Assembly (NCBI GenBank): GCA_021129875.1
Contig: JAJOKK010000185.1
Coordinates: forward strand, 1 to 6,776
Source of the DNA: Candidatus Bipolaricaulota bacterium
Lineage (GTDB): Bacteria; Bipolaricaulota; Bipolaricaulia; UBA7950; UBA9294
Direction of reading: 5' to 3'
Length of the DNA: 6,776 nt
Both the position numbers and the translations under genes were made by a program. Positions 1-5,950 of the stretch are shown here, in pieces (position 1 is the stretch's first letter; every line of letters starts with the position of its first letter). Below the pieces are notes generated by a model. The model made no database searches. It worked only from the letters and a program-made list of their open reading frames with translations, and was not told the origin of the DNA.

Positions 1-1
1 C

Positions 2-2533
2 GGCGGGGATGCATCTTACAACGAGGAGCTTCCGGGGAAGACCTCTCTCCTCACCTGGACAACGACCCCGTGGACCCTGTCGGCGAACGTCGGCCTGGCG
101 ATCGCGGCGAATGAGACCTACGTTGAGGTGGAGCAGAACGGAGAACGGTTGATCCTTGCCGCGGCGCTCCTCGAACGTACGCTAAACGGGGATTTTCGCC
201 TCGTGCGCGAGATCGACGGCGCCGACCTCGTCGGCCTTGCTTACGAGCCTCCATACCGGCTGCTAGACGACAAGAGCGCCTACCAGGTCCACGCGGCCGG
301 GTTCGTCAACATGGATGACGGATCCGGGATCGTGCACACCGCGCCGGCGTTCGGTGAGGACGACTACCTTCTCGGCCGGGAAAAGGACCTTCCGTTCTTC
401 CACCCGGTAGACCTGTCCGGTGCATTCACCGCGCAGTTCCCTTTGTGTGAGGGGACGTTTGTCAAAGATGCCGATCCAACGATCGTCGAAGATCTGAAGG
501 GACGCGGTCTTCTGTACAGCTTCACGCCCTATGAGCACGACTACCCGTTCTGCTGGCGCTGCGACACGCCGCTCCTCTACTATGCAATGGACTCCTGGTA
601 CATCAAGATGACCGCGGTCAAGAAAGAGATAATCGCGAACAACCGGGCGATCAATTGGTGCCCGTCGCATATCGGCGAGAAGCGGCTCGGCGACTTCTTG
701 GAGAACCTGAGGGATTGGGCCCTGTCGCGCGATCGTTACTGGGGGACCCCGCTCAATCTGTGGGTCTGCAAGGGATGCCAGGAGACGATCGCCGTGGGGA
801 GCCGGGAGGAGTTGGTGGACCGTGCTTTCGATAAGGAGCTTGCACAGACGGTCGAGTTCCACCGCCCGCAGATAGATCGGGTCGAACTCGCCTGCCCGGA
901 GTGCGATGGGAGGATGAACCGGGTCTCGAGCGTGATCGACGCATGGTTCGATGCGGGGTCGATGCATATCGCCCAGTGGCACTACCCGTTCGAGAACGAG
1001 GAGCGGTTCAAGGAGAGCTTCCCAGCCGATTTTATCTGTGAGGCGACCGACCAGACCCGCGGCTGGTTCTACACCCTGCTCGCCACAAGCACGATCATTC
1101 ACGGGGAGCCCCCATTCCGCAACTGTATCGTCACCGGGTTCGGCCTCGATGAGAATGGGGTCAAAATGAGCAAGAGCAAAGGGAACGTGATCGACCTGTG
1201 GGAGCTTATCGACCGCTACGGGGCCGACTGCCTGCGCTGGTACTTCTATGCCTCGAGTGCGCCGTGGAAGTCGAAACGCCTGGGAGACGCTGCGATCAAG
1301 GAGCCGCTCTACAGGTTCCTCGACACCTTGAGAAACACCTACGACTTCTTCGCCTTATACGCGTCGATCGACGAGTTCGATCCTCAGGTTCACTGCGCGA
1401 GCGAAGAGGACCTGAGCGTGCTCGATCGCTGGATCCTCTCCCGCCTCGCCGCTACAGAGGAGCGCGTGGTCGACGGGCTCGATCGGTACGACGTGATCGC
1501 GTCCACGAGCGCGATCGAGGAATTCCTCGATCAGGTCTCCAACTGGTATGTCCGCTCCTCACGACGGCGGTTCTGGAAAGGGGGGATGGGGCCGGACAAG
1601 ATCGCTGCGTACACGACCCTGTATACAGTGTTGAGCGATCTTTCCCGGCTGATCGCCCCATTCATCCCGTTCATCAGCGAAGCGATCTATCAGCGGCTGC
1701 GCACCACTTCCGATCCGGAGAGCGTCCACCTCTGCCGCTACCCGCAGCCCGATACTGCACGGCTCGATACGGATCTCGACGCAGAGATGGATCTGGCAAG
1801 GGGAATCGTATCCCTCGGGCGGCAGGCGCGTCAGCAGGCCCAGGTTAAGGTCCGCCAGCCCCTCTCCCGCGTGATCATCTCCCATTCTTCTGCCGGCGGG
1901 AAGGCCGGGCTCTCTGAAGGCGTCCTCGCGCTGGTGAAGGCTGAACTGAACGTGGAGGAAGTGCAGTTCGCGCCGGCGCTGACATCGTATTTTGAGGAAT
2001 CTCCCAGCGCCAACTTCCGCACCCTCGGTCCCCGTCTCGGAGCGCATGCACAAGGAGCAGCTAAGTGGATTGTGGAACAATCCGCCGCAGAGATCCGCGA
2101 GGCGCTGAGTTCGGGGTTGCTACAGATCGAGGTCGGGGGAGAGCAGGTTGCGCTCGAGGAAGCGGACGTTGTCTTCGATGCGATCCTCCCCGAGGGGTTT
2201 GTTCTCGCTGAGGAGGGGGAGCTGCGGTTGCTTCTCGACACGACCCTCGGCGATGCGTTGCGCGAAAAAGGGCTTGTGCGCGAGCTGATCCATCGGATCC
2301 AGGTCCTGCGGAAGGAAGCCGGTTTTGACGTGATCGACAGGATCGCCCTCGCCTACCAGGGAGACCCTGTGCTTGTTGCGGTGATCGCGAATAACCGCGA
2401 AACAATCTGTTCCGAGGTCCTCGCGCTCGAAGTAGAAGCGACCCTTGACGGGGAGTACGAGCACCGGCAGAAGCTGGAGATCGACGATCTTCCGATTGAG
2501 TTTGGGCTTGCACGGATACTAGATAGTGAATAG
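2..2533 (+). CDS. ileS: Isoleucyl-tRNA synthetase, type 2 (5' truncated by window edge)
   Basis: Cytoplasmic class I aminoacyl-tRNA synthetase that charges tRNA-Ile with isoleucine using ATP. The frame is already open at base 2, so the start and the HIGH motif lie off the left edge; 843 residues are visible of roughly 1040 usual for this type. The visible part begins in the CP1 editing domain: the threonine-rich TTPWTLSAN at about 62-88, then GSGIVHTAPAFGEDDY at about 320-367 with the conserved editing-site acidic residues. Two CxxC pairs at 767-778 and 893-904 look like the zinc site that type 2 enzymes carry in the catalytic core. DQTRGWFYTLL follows, then KMSKS at 1163-1177, the anticodon-binding helical domain, and the type 2 C-terminal region (RIQVLRKEAGF, near 2300). 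The pattern DAWFDAGSMHIAQWHYPFEN is closer to eukaryotic/Thermus enzymes than to E. coli IleRS, and no E. coli-like C-terminal zinc finger is seen. The last three codons and the TAG stop lie inside the heptad repeat array. Family assignment is very secure; the type 2 label is from motif memory. Confidence 0.97.
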   Translation, partial: GGDASYNEELPGKTSLLTWTTTPWTLSANVGLAIAANETYVEVEQNGERLILAAALLERTLNGDFRLVREIDGADLVGLAYEPPYRLLDDKSAYQVHAAGFVNMDDGSGIVHTAPAFGEDDYLLGREKDLPFFHPVDLSGAFTAQFPLCEGTFVKDADPTIVEDLKGRGLLYSFTPYEHDYPFCWRCDTPLLYYAMDSWYIKMTAVKKEIIANNRAINWCPSHIGEKRLGDFLENLRDWALSRDRYWGTPLNLWVCKGCQETIAVGSREELVDRAFDKELAQTVEFHRPQIDRVELACPECDGRMNRVSSVIDAWFDAGSMHIAQWHYPFENEERFKESFPADFICEATDQTRGWFYTLLATSTIIHGEPPFRNCIVTGFGLDENGVKMSKSKGNVIDLWELIDRYGADCLRWYFYASSAPWKSKRLGDAAIKEPLYRFLDTLRNTYDFFALYASIDEFDPQVHCASEEDLSVLDRWILSRLAATEERVVDGLDRYDVIASTSAIEEFLDQVSNWYVRSSRRRFWKGGMGPDKIAAYTTLYTVLSDLSRLIAPFIPFISEAIYQRLRTTSDPESVHLCRYPQPDTARLDTDLDAEMDLARGIVSLGRQARQQAQVKVRQPLSRVIISHSSAGGKAGLSEGVLALVKAELNVEEVQFAPALTSYFEESPSANFRTLGPRLGAHAQGAAKWIVEQSAAEIREALSSGLLQIEVGGEQVALEEADVVFDAILPEGFVLAEEGELRLLLDTTLGDALREKGLVRELIHRIQVLRKEAGFDVIDRIALAYQGDPVLVAVIANNRETICSEVLALEVEATLDGEYEHRQKLEIDDLPIEFGLARILDSE

Positions 2534-2651
2534 TAAATAGTAAATAGTGAATAGTGAGTAGAAGCAGTGGGCAGTAAGTGGTAAATAGTGGGCAGTTACC
2601 ATTTACCATTCACCATTTACTATTCACTATTCACTATTTACCATTTACTAT
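2523..2651. repeat. Heptanucleotide tandem repeats in two opposed arms (large inverted repeat)
   Basis: The left arm (2523-2591) has five clean copies of ATRGTRA (atagtga or atagtaa, 2523-2557), a 6-base slip at 2558-2563, then degenerate copies such as gcagtaa, gtggtaa and atagtgg. The right arm (2596-2651) is eight uninterrupted 7-mers of the reverse complement, consensus TYACYAT, starting at 2596, 2603, 2610, 2617, 2624, 2631, 2638 and 2645. The arms meet around 2592-2596, so a transcript could fold into a long imperfect hairpin; near the apex, 2575-2584 pairs with 2596-2605 with one G-T wobble. The left arm carries TAG, TGA and TAA repeatedly in all + frames and supplies the ileS stop; the right arm is free of + strand stops. 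Heptanucleotide short tandem repeats are known from cyanobacteria and other bacteria; whether this exact family has been described I cannot say. Its function is unknown. Confidence 0.93.
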
Positions 2652-2654
2652 CAA

Positions 2655-2661
2655 AAGGAGG
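2655..2661 (+). promoter_or_regulatory. Ribosome binding site of purA
   Basis: AAGGAGG, a full Shine-Dalgarno match, stands 6 bases before the ATG at 2668. It fixes the purA start against an alternative GTG at 2578 in the same frame, whose extra 30 codons would translate the heptad repeat. The site begins only 3 bases after the last heptad, so folding of the repeat hairpin could in principle affect its access. Confidence 0.85.
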
Positions 2662-2667
2662 GACGAC

Positions 2668-3942
2668 ATGGCAACAGCGATTTTGGGAATGCAGTGGGGA
2701 GACGAGGGGAAAGGGAAGATCACCCATCTTCTGGCGCGGAAGGCCTCTGTTGTAGTGCGGTACAGCGGTGGCCCGAACGCAGGTCATACCGTGATCGACC
2801 GTGGGGTCAAGTTCGGCACGCACCAGGTCCCTGCCGGGGCCTTCTATCCCGGCACCCGCTGCGTGCTGGCGAGCGGGATGGTGATCGACCTCGCCGTCCT
2901 CCGCGAGGAGTACGAGACGATCTCTGCCCACCTGGATAATGAGATAGACCTTGTTATCAGCGAGAACGCGCATCTTATTCTGCCTTACCACCGCACCCTG
3001 GAGGAGCTTGAGGGGAGTGGGGCGGCGATCGGAACCACCCGACGGGGGATTGGGCCGGCTTACCGCGACAAAGCAGCCCGGATCGGCATCCGTGCCGGAG
3101 ACCTCCTCAATCCAACTCGATTGAGGGAGAAGCTCGCTTACCGCGTGACCCTCCTGCAACGCCTATGGCCGGCATCGGAAGAGACCGCCGCGCTCTCAGC
3201 CGCGGGCCTAGCCGACGGTCTACTCGACGCCGGGCGACCGTTCCTCTCATCGATCGGCGATACCGCCGGCATGATCCGCGACGCGCTAAGCAGCGCATCA
3301 ACGACCGGGGAGGAAGTCCTGTTCGAGGGGGCGCAAGGGGCGCTCCTCGATATCGATTTCGGCACCTACCCCTGCGTCACCTCCTCGGCAACAACGTTCG
3401 CCGGATTGGGGCAAGCGATCGGAATCCCCAACCCGTGCGTCGAGCGTCGGATCGGAGTGGTGAAAGCCTACACCACCCGCGTCGGTCGAGGATCGTTTCC
3501 CACAGAGATCACCGGTGGGATCGGCGCAAGGCTGCAGGAGAAAGGAGGCGAATTTGGTGTGACGACCGGCAGGTCGCGGCGCTGTGGGTGGCTTGACCTC
3601 GTCGCCCTAAAGCACGCCGCCCGATTGAACGGACCGACCGACCTTGCCATCACCAAGCTTGACGTCCTCTCCGGACTACCCGAAATAGAGATCTGCGTAG
3701 CGTATCGCCTCCGCGGCGAGAGAATCGTGCACTTCCCCCTTGCCGACGAGGACCTTGCCCTCTGCCAGCCGATCTACGAGACCCTTGTCGGCTGGGAGGA
3801 GGGGATCGAAGGGGTTCGAAAGTACAGCGACCTTCCGCAGGAAGCACACAAATATCTGGAGCGGATCGCCGCAGAGCTGGGCGCCCCGATCGGTCTCGTA
3901 TCGATCGGACCGGCCCCGGAGGAGACGATCGCAATAGGCTAG
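2668..3942 (+). CDS. purA: Adenylosuccinate synthetase
   Basis: Cytoplasmic enzyme that joins IMP and L-aspartate with GTP hydrolysis to form adenylosuccinate, the first committed step from IMP to AMP. The product is 424 residues, normal for bacterial PurA. Visible signatures in order: QWGDEGKGK at 9-17 with catalytic Asp12 and the GTP P-loop; GGPNAGHTV at 34-42 with catalytic His40; TTRRGIGPAYRDKAAR at 123-138, where Thr124 and Arg138 match the IMP-contacting Thr129 and Arg143 of E. coli; EGAQGALLDIDFGTYP at 220-235; VVKAYTTRVGRGSFPTE at 264-280; the aspartate/IMP loop VTTGRSRRCGWLD at 298-310; the guanine-binding TKLD at 329-332; and SIGPAPEETI near the C-terminus. All expected catalytic residues are present. 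The ATG is chosen because of its AAGGAGG and because the protein then begins at the usual position. It follows ileS by 134 bases, mostly repeat, so cotranscription is possible but not shown. No purB or other purine gene is in view. Confidence 0.98.
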   Translation: MATAILGMQWGDEGKGKITHLLARKASVVVRYSGGPNAGHTVIDRGVKFGTHQVPAGAFYPGTRCVLASGMVIDLAVLREEYETISAHLDNEIDLVISENAHLILPYHRTLEELEGSGAAIGTTRRGIGPAYRDKAARIGIRAGDLLNPTRLREKLAYRVTLLQRLWPASEETAALSAAGLADGLLDAGRPFLSSIGDTAGMIRDALSSASTTGEEVLFEGAQGALLDIDFGTYPCVTSSATTFAGLGQAIGIPNPCVERRIGVVKAYTTRVGRGSFPTEITGGIGARLQEKGGEFGVTTGRSRRCGWLDLVALKHAARLNGPTDLAITKLDVLSGLPEIEICVAYRLRGERIVHFPLADEDLALCQPIYETLVGWEEGIEGVRKYSDLPQEAHKYLERIAAELGAPIGLVSIGPAPEETIAIG

Positions 3943-3975
3943 GCGTCAGCAGCAGACGCCTTACCGAGTTTTCTA
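3941..3975 (+). terminator. Possible weak intrinsic terminator after purA
   Basis: A perfect 7-bp hairpin, aggcgtc (3941-3947) with gacgcct (3955-3961) around a 7-base loop, overlaps the last bases of the purA stop codon. A broken T-rich stretch follows (ttaccgagttttct). Position and stem suit a terminator, but the T tract is interrupted, so its strength is doubtful. Confidence 0.5.
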
Positions 3976-4103
3976 TTCGCGTTGAAGTGAGAACAAATTA
4001 CAAGAGAGATTGAGCGAGTGGCCGTAAATTACAGAGCGCCAGTCGGTGGACAGTGACCGACCAACAGAGAGCGGGCGCCGACTAAGAAGGCAGGGGAGGC
4101 CCG

Positions 4104-4133
4104 GCGACAACAGGAGCGATCGGGCCGCATAAT
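4104..4133 (+). promoter_or_regulatory. Possible sigma-70-type promoter for the S58 peptidase
   Basis: GCGACA (4104-4109) and CATAAT (4128-4133) are separated by 18 bases and match 4/6 and 5/6 of the -35 and -10 consensus. The -10 lies in the only AT-rich run of this gap and would start transcription about 15 bases before the ATG. The loop and right arm of the GGCCCG/CGGGCC inverted repeat fall between the two boxes. The same T-rich run could instead make that hairpin a terminator or attenuator. Confidence 0.3.
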
Positions 4134-4146
4134 ATTTATTCTTTTC

Positions 4147-4152
4147 GGAGGG
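4147..4152 (+). promoter_or_regulatory. Ribosome binding site of the S58 peptidase, unusually close to the ATG
   Basis: GGAGGG ends only 2 bases before the ATG at 4155 (3 bases from the GGAGG core), shorter than the usual 5-7. No better-placed start exists: the conserved N-terminal motif ITDVAGVKVGQTT begins at residue 23 and requires roughly this start. The tight spacing may lower translation. Confidence 0.6.
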
Positions 4153-4154
4153 AT

Positions 4155-5231
4155 ATGTCTCAACTACAGAAAGAGTACGGGATAACAATCGGGCGGATGA
4201 CCCCGGGACGACAAAACTGCATCACTGATGTCGCGGGGGTGAAGGTTGGGCAGACCACGCTCATCGAAGGAGACCGGGTCCGCACAGGAGTCACCGCGAT
4301 CCTCCCTCACCAAGGGAACATCTTCTACGAGAAGGTGCAGGCGGCAGCGGTGACGATCAACGGGTTCGGGAAAGCGACCGGTCTTCCGCAGATTAACGAG
4401 CTGGGGACGATAGAAACCCCGATCGTCCTGACCAGCACGCTGAACGTGGGAAAGGTGAGCGATGCCCTGATATCCTGGGTCCTCACCCGTTGCTCAATCG
4501 ACGAACAACCGATCTTATCGCTGAACCCGGTGGTCGGTGAGTGCAACGATTCATACCTGAACGACATCAGGGGACGGCATGTGCAGGAAGAGCACGTTTT
4601 TCAGGCACTCGATCGTGCCTCTGCGGAACCTGTGCAAGAGGGCATAATCGGTGCAGGGACCGGGATGACCGCCTTCCATTTTAAGAGCGGGATCGGGACC
4701 GCCTCCAGGATCGTCCCCTCCGATAAAGAGGAGTTCACCATTGGCGTGCTGTCGCTTCCCAACTTCGGGAGGCGCGAGGAGCTGGTGATCGACGGCGTCC
4801 CGATCGGCTGGGAGCTGCGCGATTACGAACGCGAAAGCGGCGAAGCCGGGCCGGGATCGATCATGATCGTCATCGCGACCGATCTTCCGTTGTCGCACCG
4901 GCAGTTGGCGCGGATCGCAAACCGTGCAAGCTTCGGCCTCGCACGCACCGGATCGACCTGCCGCAGCGGCAGCGGCGAGTTCGTCATCGCCTTTACAACC
5001 GCGAACAAGGCGCCCCACGACCGCAAACGTCTCTTCTTCAACGAGAGGAGGTTGAACGACACCGCTCCGCTCATCAACGACCTCTTCCAAGCGGTGATCG
5101 AGGCGGTTGAAGAATCGGTCGTCTCAGCCCTGTTCTCTGCTGAGACGATGACCGGAATCGACGGTCATCGCCGGGTCGCTCTCCCCACCGACGAGGTCCT
5201 CTCCCTCCTAAGAGCCGCAAGACGCTCTTAA
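4155..5231 (+). CDS. P1/S58-family aminopeptidase (DmpA/BapA-like)
   Basis: 358-residue member of peptidase family S58, Ntn-hydrolase-like enzymes that cut themselves into two chains and then release N-terminal residues from peptides; characterised relatives are the L-aminopeptidase/D-amidase DmpA and the beta-peptidyl aminopeptidase BapA. Visible family motifs: ITDVAGVKVGQTT at 23-35; GAGTGMTAFHFKSGIGTASR at 166-185; NFGRREELVIDGVPIG at 203-218, with Asn203 matching the oxyanion Asn of DmpA; ARTGSTCRSGSGEFVIAFTTAN at 263-284, where Gly272-Ser273 is the predicted self-cleavage bond and Ser273 the nucleophile; and EAVEESVVSALFSAETMTGIDG at 316-337, carrying the conserved C-terminal Glu. The position near the catalytic Tyr of DmpA reads AFHF here, so that Tyr seems replaced by Phe or His. 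No signal peptide or membrane segment is seen, so it is probably cytoplasmic. The natural substrate is unknown. It lies downstream of purA on the same strand but has its own leader. Confidence 0.93.
   Translation: MSQLQKEYGITIGRMTPGRQNCITDVAGVKVGQTTLIEGDRVRTGVTAILPHQGNIFYEKVQAAAVTINGFGKATGLPQINELGTIETPIVLTSTLNVGKVSDALISWVLTRCSIDEQPILSLNPVVGECNDSYLNDIRGRHVQEEHVFQALDRASAEPVQEGIIGAGTGMTAFHFKSGIGTASRIVPSDKEEFTIGVLSLPNFGRREELVIDGVPIGWELRDYERESGEAGPGSIMIVIATDLPLSHRQLARIANRASFGLARTGSTCRSGSGEFVIAFTTANKAPHDRKRLFFNERRLNDTAPLINDLFQAVIEAVEESVVSALFSAETMTGIDGHRRVALPTDEVLSLLRAARRS
5209..5230 (+). terminator. Hairpin at the peptidase stop codon, no T tract
   Basis: A perfect 7-bp inverted repeat, TAAGAGC (5209-5215) with GCTCTTA (5224-5230), around an 8-base loop covers the last codons and the first bases of the TAA stop. 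No T run follows, so intrinsic termination is doubtful; RNA end protection or a Rho-assisted stop are alternatives. Confidence 0.3.
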
Positions 5232-5745
5232 GAAGCGAACGCACGAATAACCTCCATAGCCTGAGTGGATGCGATATGCTCTCGATGGTCACTACACTTA
5301 TCTTTTGGGTGTGCTGCCCGGCATCGCGGTGTAGTCGCAAAAAAGGATGAGCCTGTGCTCTGCTGCCGACACTTGCTCGCAGTGCCGGAACCAGAGGATG
5401 GGTTGAGGCGAGTGCACAGCAAGTGAACTTTCGTGCGGAGTGTTCAAGTTTTTGGGGGGCTCTCGCCGACGGTTACAGAGCAGCAAGTAGCGGGGATACG
5501 CCGCATGAGCGCGCAGGGAGACTACTTGGAGATAAGAATTTTGCGATTGAGCTTGCGACAGCATTACCCGTATTCTCCGCGCTAAAAGCCAGGTCCAAAG
5601 CGCGAGGCCAGTCAGAGATAAGTATAGTGTTCCCCGAAGGCACTATTCGCATTAGCTGGTGGGTATGGGTCGAGAGCCTCCTACCGCACTTAGGCACCAA
5701 GTTTGAGGAGTTTGTTTGTTGGACGCCTTGTCTAGCCAGCGATCA
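5232..5745. other. Unassigned 514-bp stretch, no recognisable gene
   Basis: Composition is intermediate (about 45% and 55% GC in two hand-counted lines), between the GC-rich genes to the left and the AT-rich gene to the right. I find no tRNA, rRNA or known family. Frames open on both strands, but none has convincing family features. Short perfect hairpins cluster in its second half: CGCGCT (5578-5583) with AGCGCG (5599-5604); ATAGTG (5624-5629) with CACTAT (5641-5646); and GGTGGG (5658-5663) with CCTACC (5680-5685, one G-T wobble). It may be a decayed gene, a remnant of inserted DNA, or a structured RNA. Confidence 0.5.
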
Positions 5746-5845
5746 CTTTACCGCAGAGGCCGCGGAGAGTTCGCAGAGGTGCGAAACCAAAGATCTCTAT
5801 GTTGTTTCCTCGGCGACCTCGGCGGTGAAGGCATTTACCCAATGA
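5423..5845 (+). CDS. Doubtful hypothetical ORF (possible remnant)
   Basis: Open frame of 140 codons from a GTG; the frame is actually open from 5351. I do not recognise the product. It contains no internal Met, has no convincing ribosome binding site before the GTG (a GAGG lies 14 bases upstream) and mixed third-position composition. From about 5746 its C-terminal third simply translates the ACCGCAGAG palindromic repeat, which no genuine protein end would be expected to do unless the repeat had inserted into it. A tryptophan-rich stretch (ISWWVWVESLL) is the only striking part. A 75-codon frame on the opposite strand (5473-5700) overlaps it and is no better supported. It is listed because gene finders may call it; it is more likely noncoding or decayed. 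Confidence 0.2.
   Translation: MNFRAECSSFWGALADGYRAASSGDTPHERAGRLLGDKNFAIELATALPVFSALKARSKARGQSEISIVFPEGTIRISWWVWVESLLPHLGTKFEEFVCWTPCLASDHFTAEAAESSQRCETKDLYVVSSATSAVKAFTQ
5746..5830. repeat. Degenerate palindromic repeat of ACCGCAGAG type
   Basis: The left arm (5746-5767) and right arm (5809-5830) are inverted copies matching at 18 of 22 positions, with core ACCGCMGAGG followed by CGC and GAG. A nested perfect hairpin TTCGCA/TGCGAA (5770-5775 and 5780-5785) repeats the CGCAGAGG theme, and an A/T-richer centre (about 5786-5807) separates the arms. This resembles, from memory, the CCGCAGAG...CTCTGCGG inverted repeats scattered through many environmental bacterial genomes. It has no coding capacity of its own, so it would be REP- or MITE-like. 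It sits just left of the drop to AT-rich DNA. Confidence 0.75.
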
Positions 5846-5948
5846 TATCATCGACAACAGCTAACAGCAATAGAGCCTCTCCGAAATTACAATATTCAAC
5901 CCTTATTAGGTCTTCTCTAGTTGCCTACAAGAAGCAAAGGTTTTTGCT
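5831..5948. other. Short AT-rich spacer between repeat and convergent gene
   Basis: 118 bases from the palindromic repeat to the end of the minus-strand gene. Apart from the hairpin at its right end I see no gene or clear signal. Composition becomes AT-rich within it, so the boundary between the two DNA types falls near 5840-5880. Confidence 0.5.
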
Positions 5949-5950
5949 TC
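5931..5950 (-). terminator. Hairpin at the end of the ATP-grasp gene
   Basis: A perfect 8-bp inverted repeat, GAAGCAAA (5931-5938) with TTTGCTTC (5943-5950), around a 4-base loop overlaps the TGA stop of the minus-strand gene. Read on the minus strand it is followed only by a short T-rich run (ttgt), so it is a weak or Rho-assisted terminator at best. Confidence 0.45.

Larger units (their letters stand above)
3943..4154. other. 212-bp intergenic leader with direct and nested inverted repeats
   Basis: No open frame of interest. After the terminator-like hairpin there is an 8-bp direct repeat AAATTACA at 3995-4002 and 4026-4033, spaced 31 bp (about three helical turns). Next come nested inverted repeats: an outer GCGCC (4036-4040) with GGCGC (4074-4078), and an inner GTCGGT (4042-4047) with ACCGAC (4056-4061) around an 8-base loop. 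A third pair, GGCCCG (4098-4103) with CGGGCC (4121-4126), is followed by an AT-rich run. This could be an operator, a structured leader or chance pairing. I recognise no known riboswitch. Confidence 0.45.

Noticed and set aside
263..1102. Long open frame on the minus strand inside ileS
   Set aside because: It is the antisense of a strongly conserved synthetase core in GC-rich DNA, with no family motifs.
2523..2651. Tandem repeat read as a CRISPR array
   Set aside because: The unit is only 7 bases with no spacers, and the array is built of two opposed arms.
3973..4188. Minus-strand frame in the purA-peptidase gap
   Set aside because: It has no ribosome binding site or recognisable motif and overlaps the start of the peptidase.
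5432..5480. GTGCG at 5432 as the 5' end of a group II intron
   Set aside because: No domain V hairpin and no reverse transcriptase frame follow.
5351..5480. Possible tRNA or signal recognition particle RNA (TTCAAG and GCCGGAACC resemblances)
   Set aside because: No cloverleaf arms, T-loop or SRP domain IV core could be built around them.
5624..5646. On the minus strand, GTGCCTTCGGGGAAC resembles a 16S rRNA variable-loop hairpin
   Set aside because: Neighbouring sequence matches no 16S rRNA segment I know; only a stable TTCG-type loop is shared.
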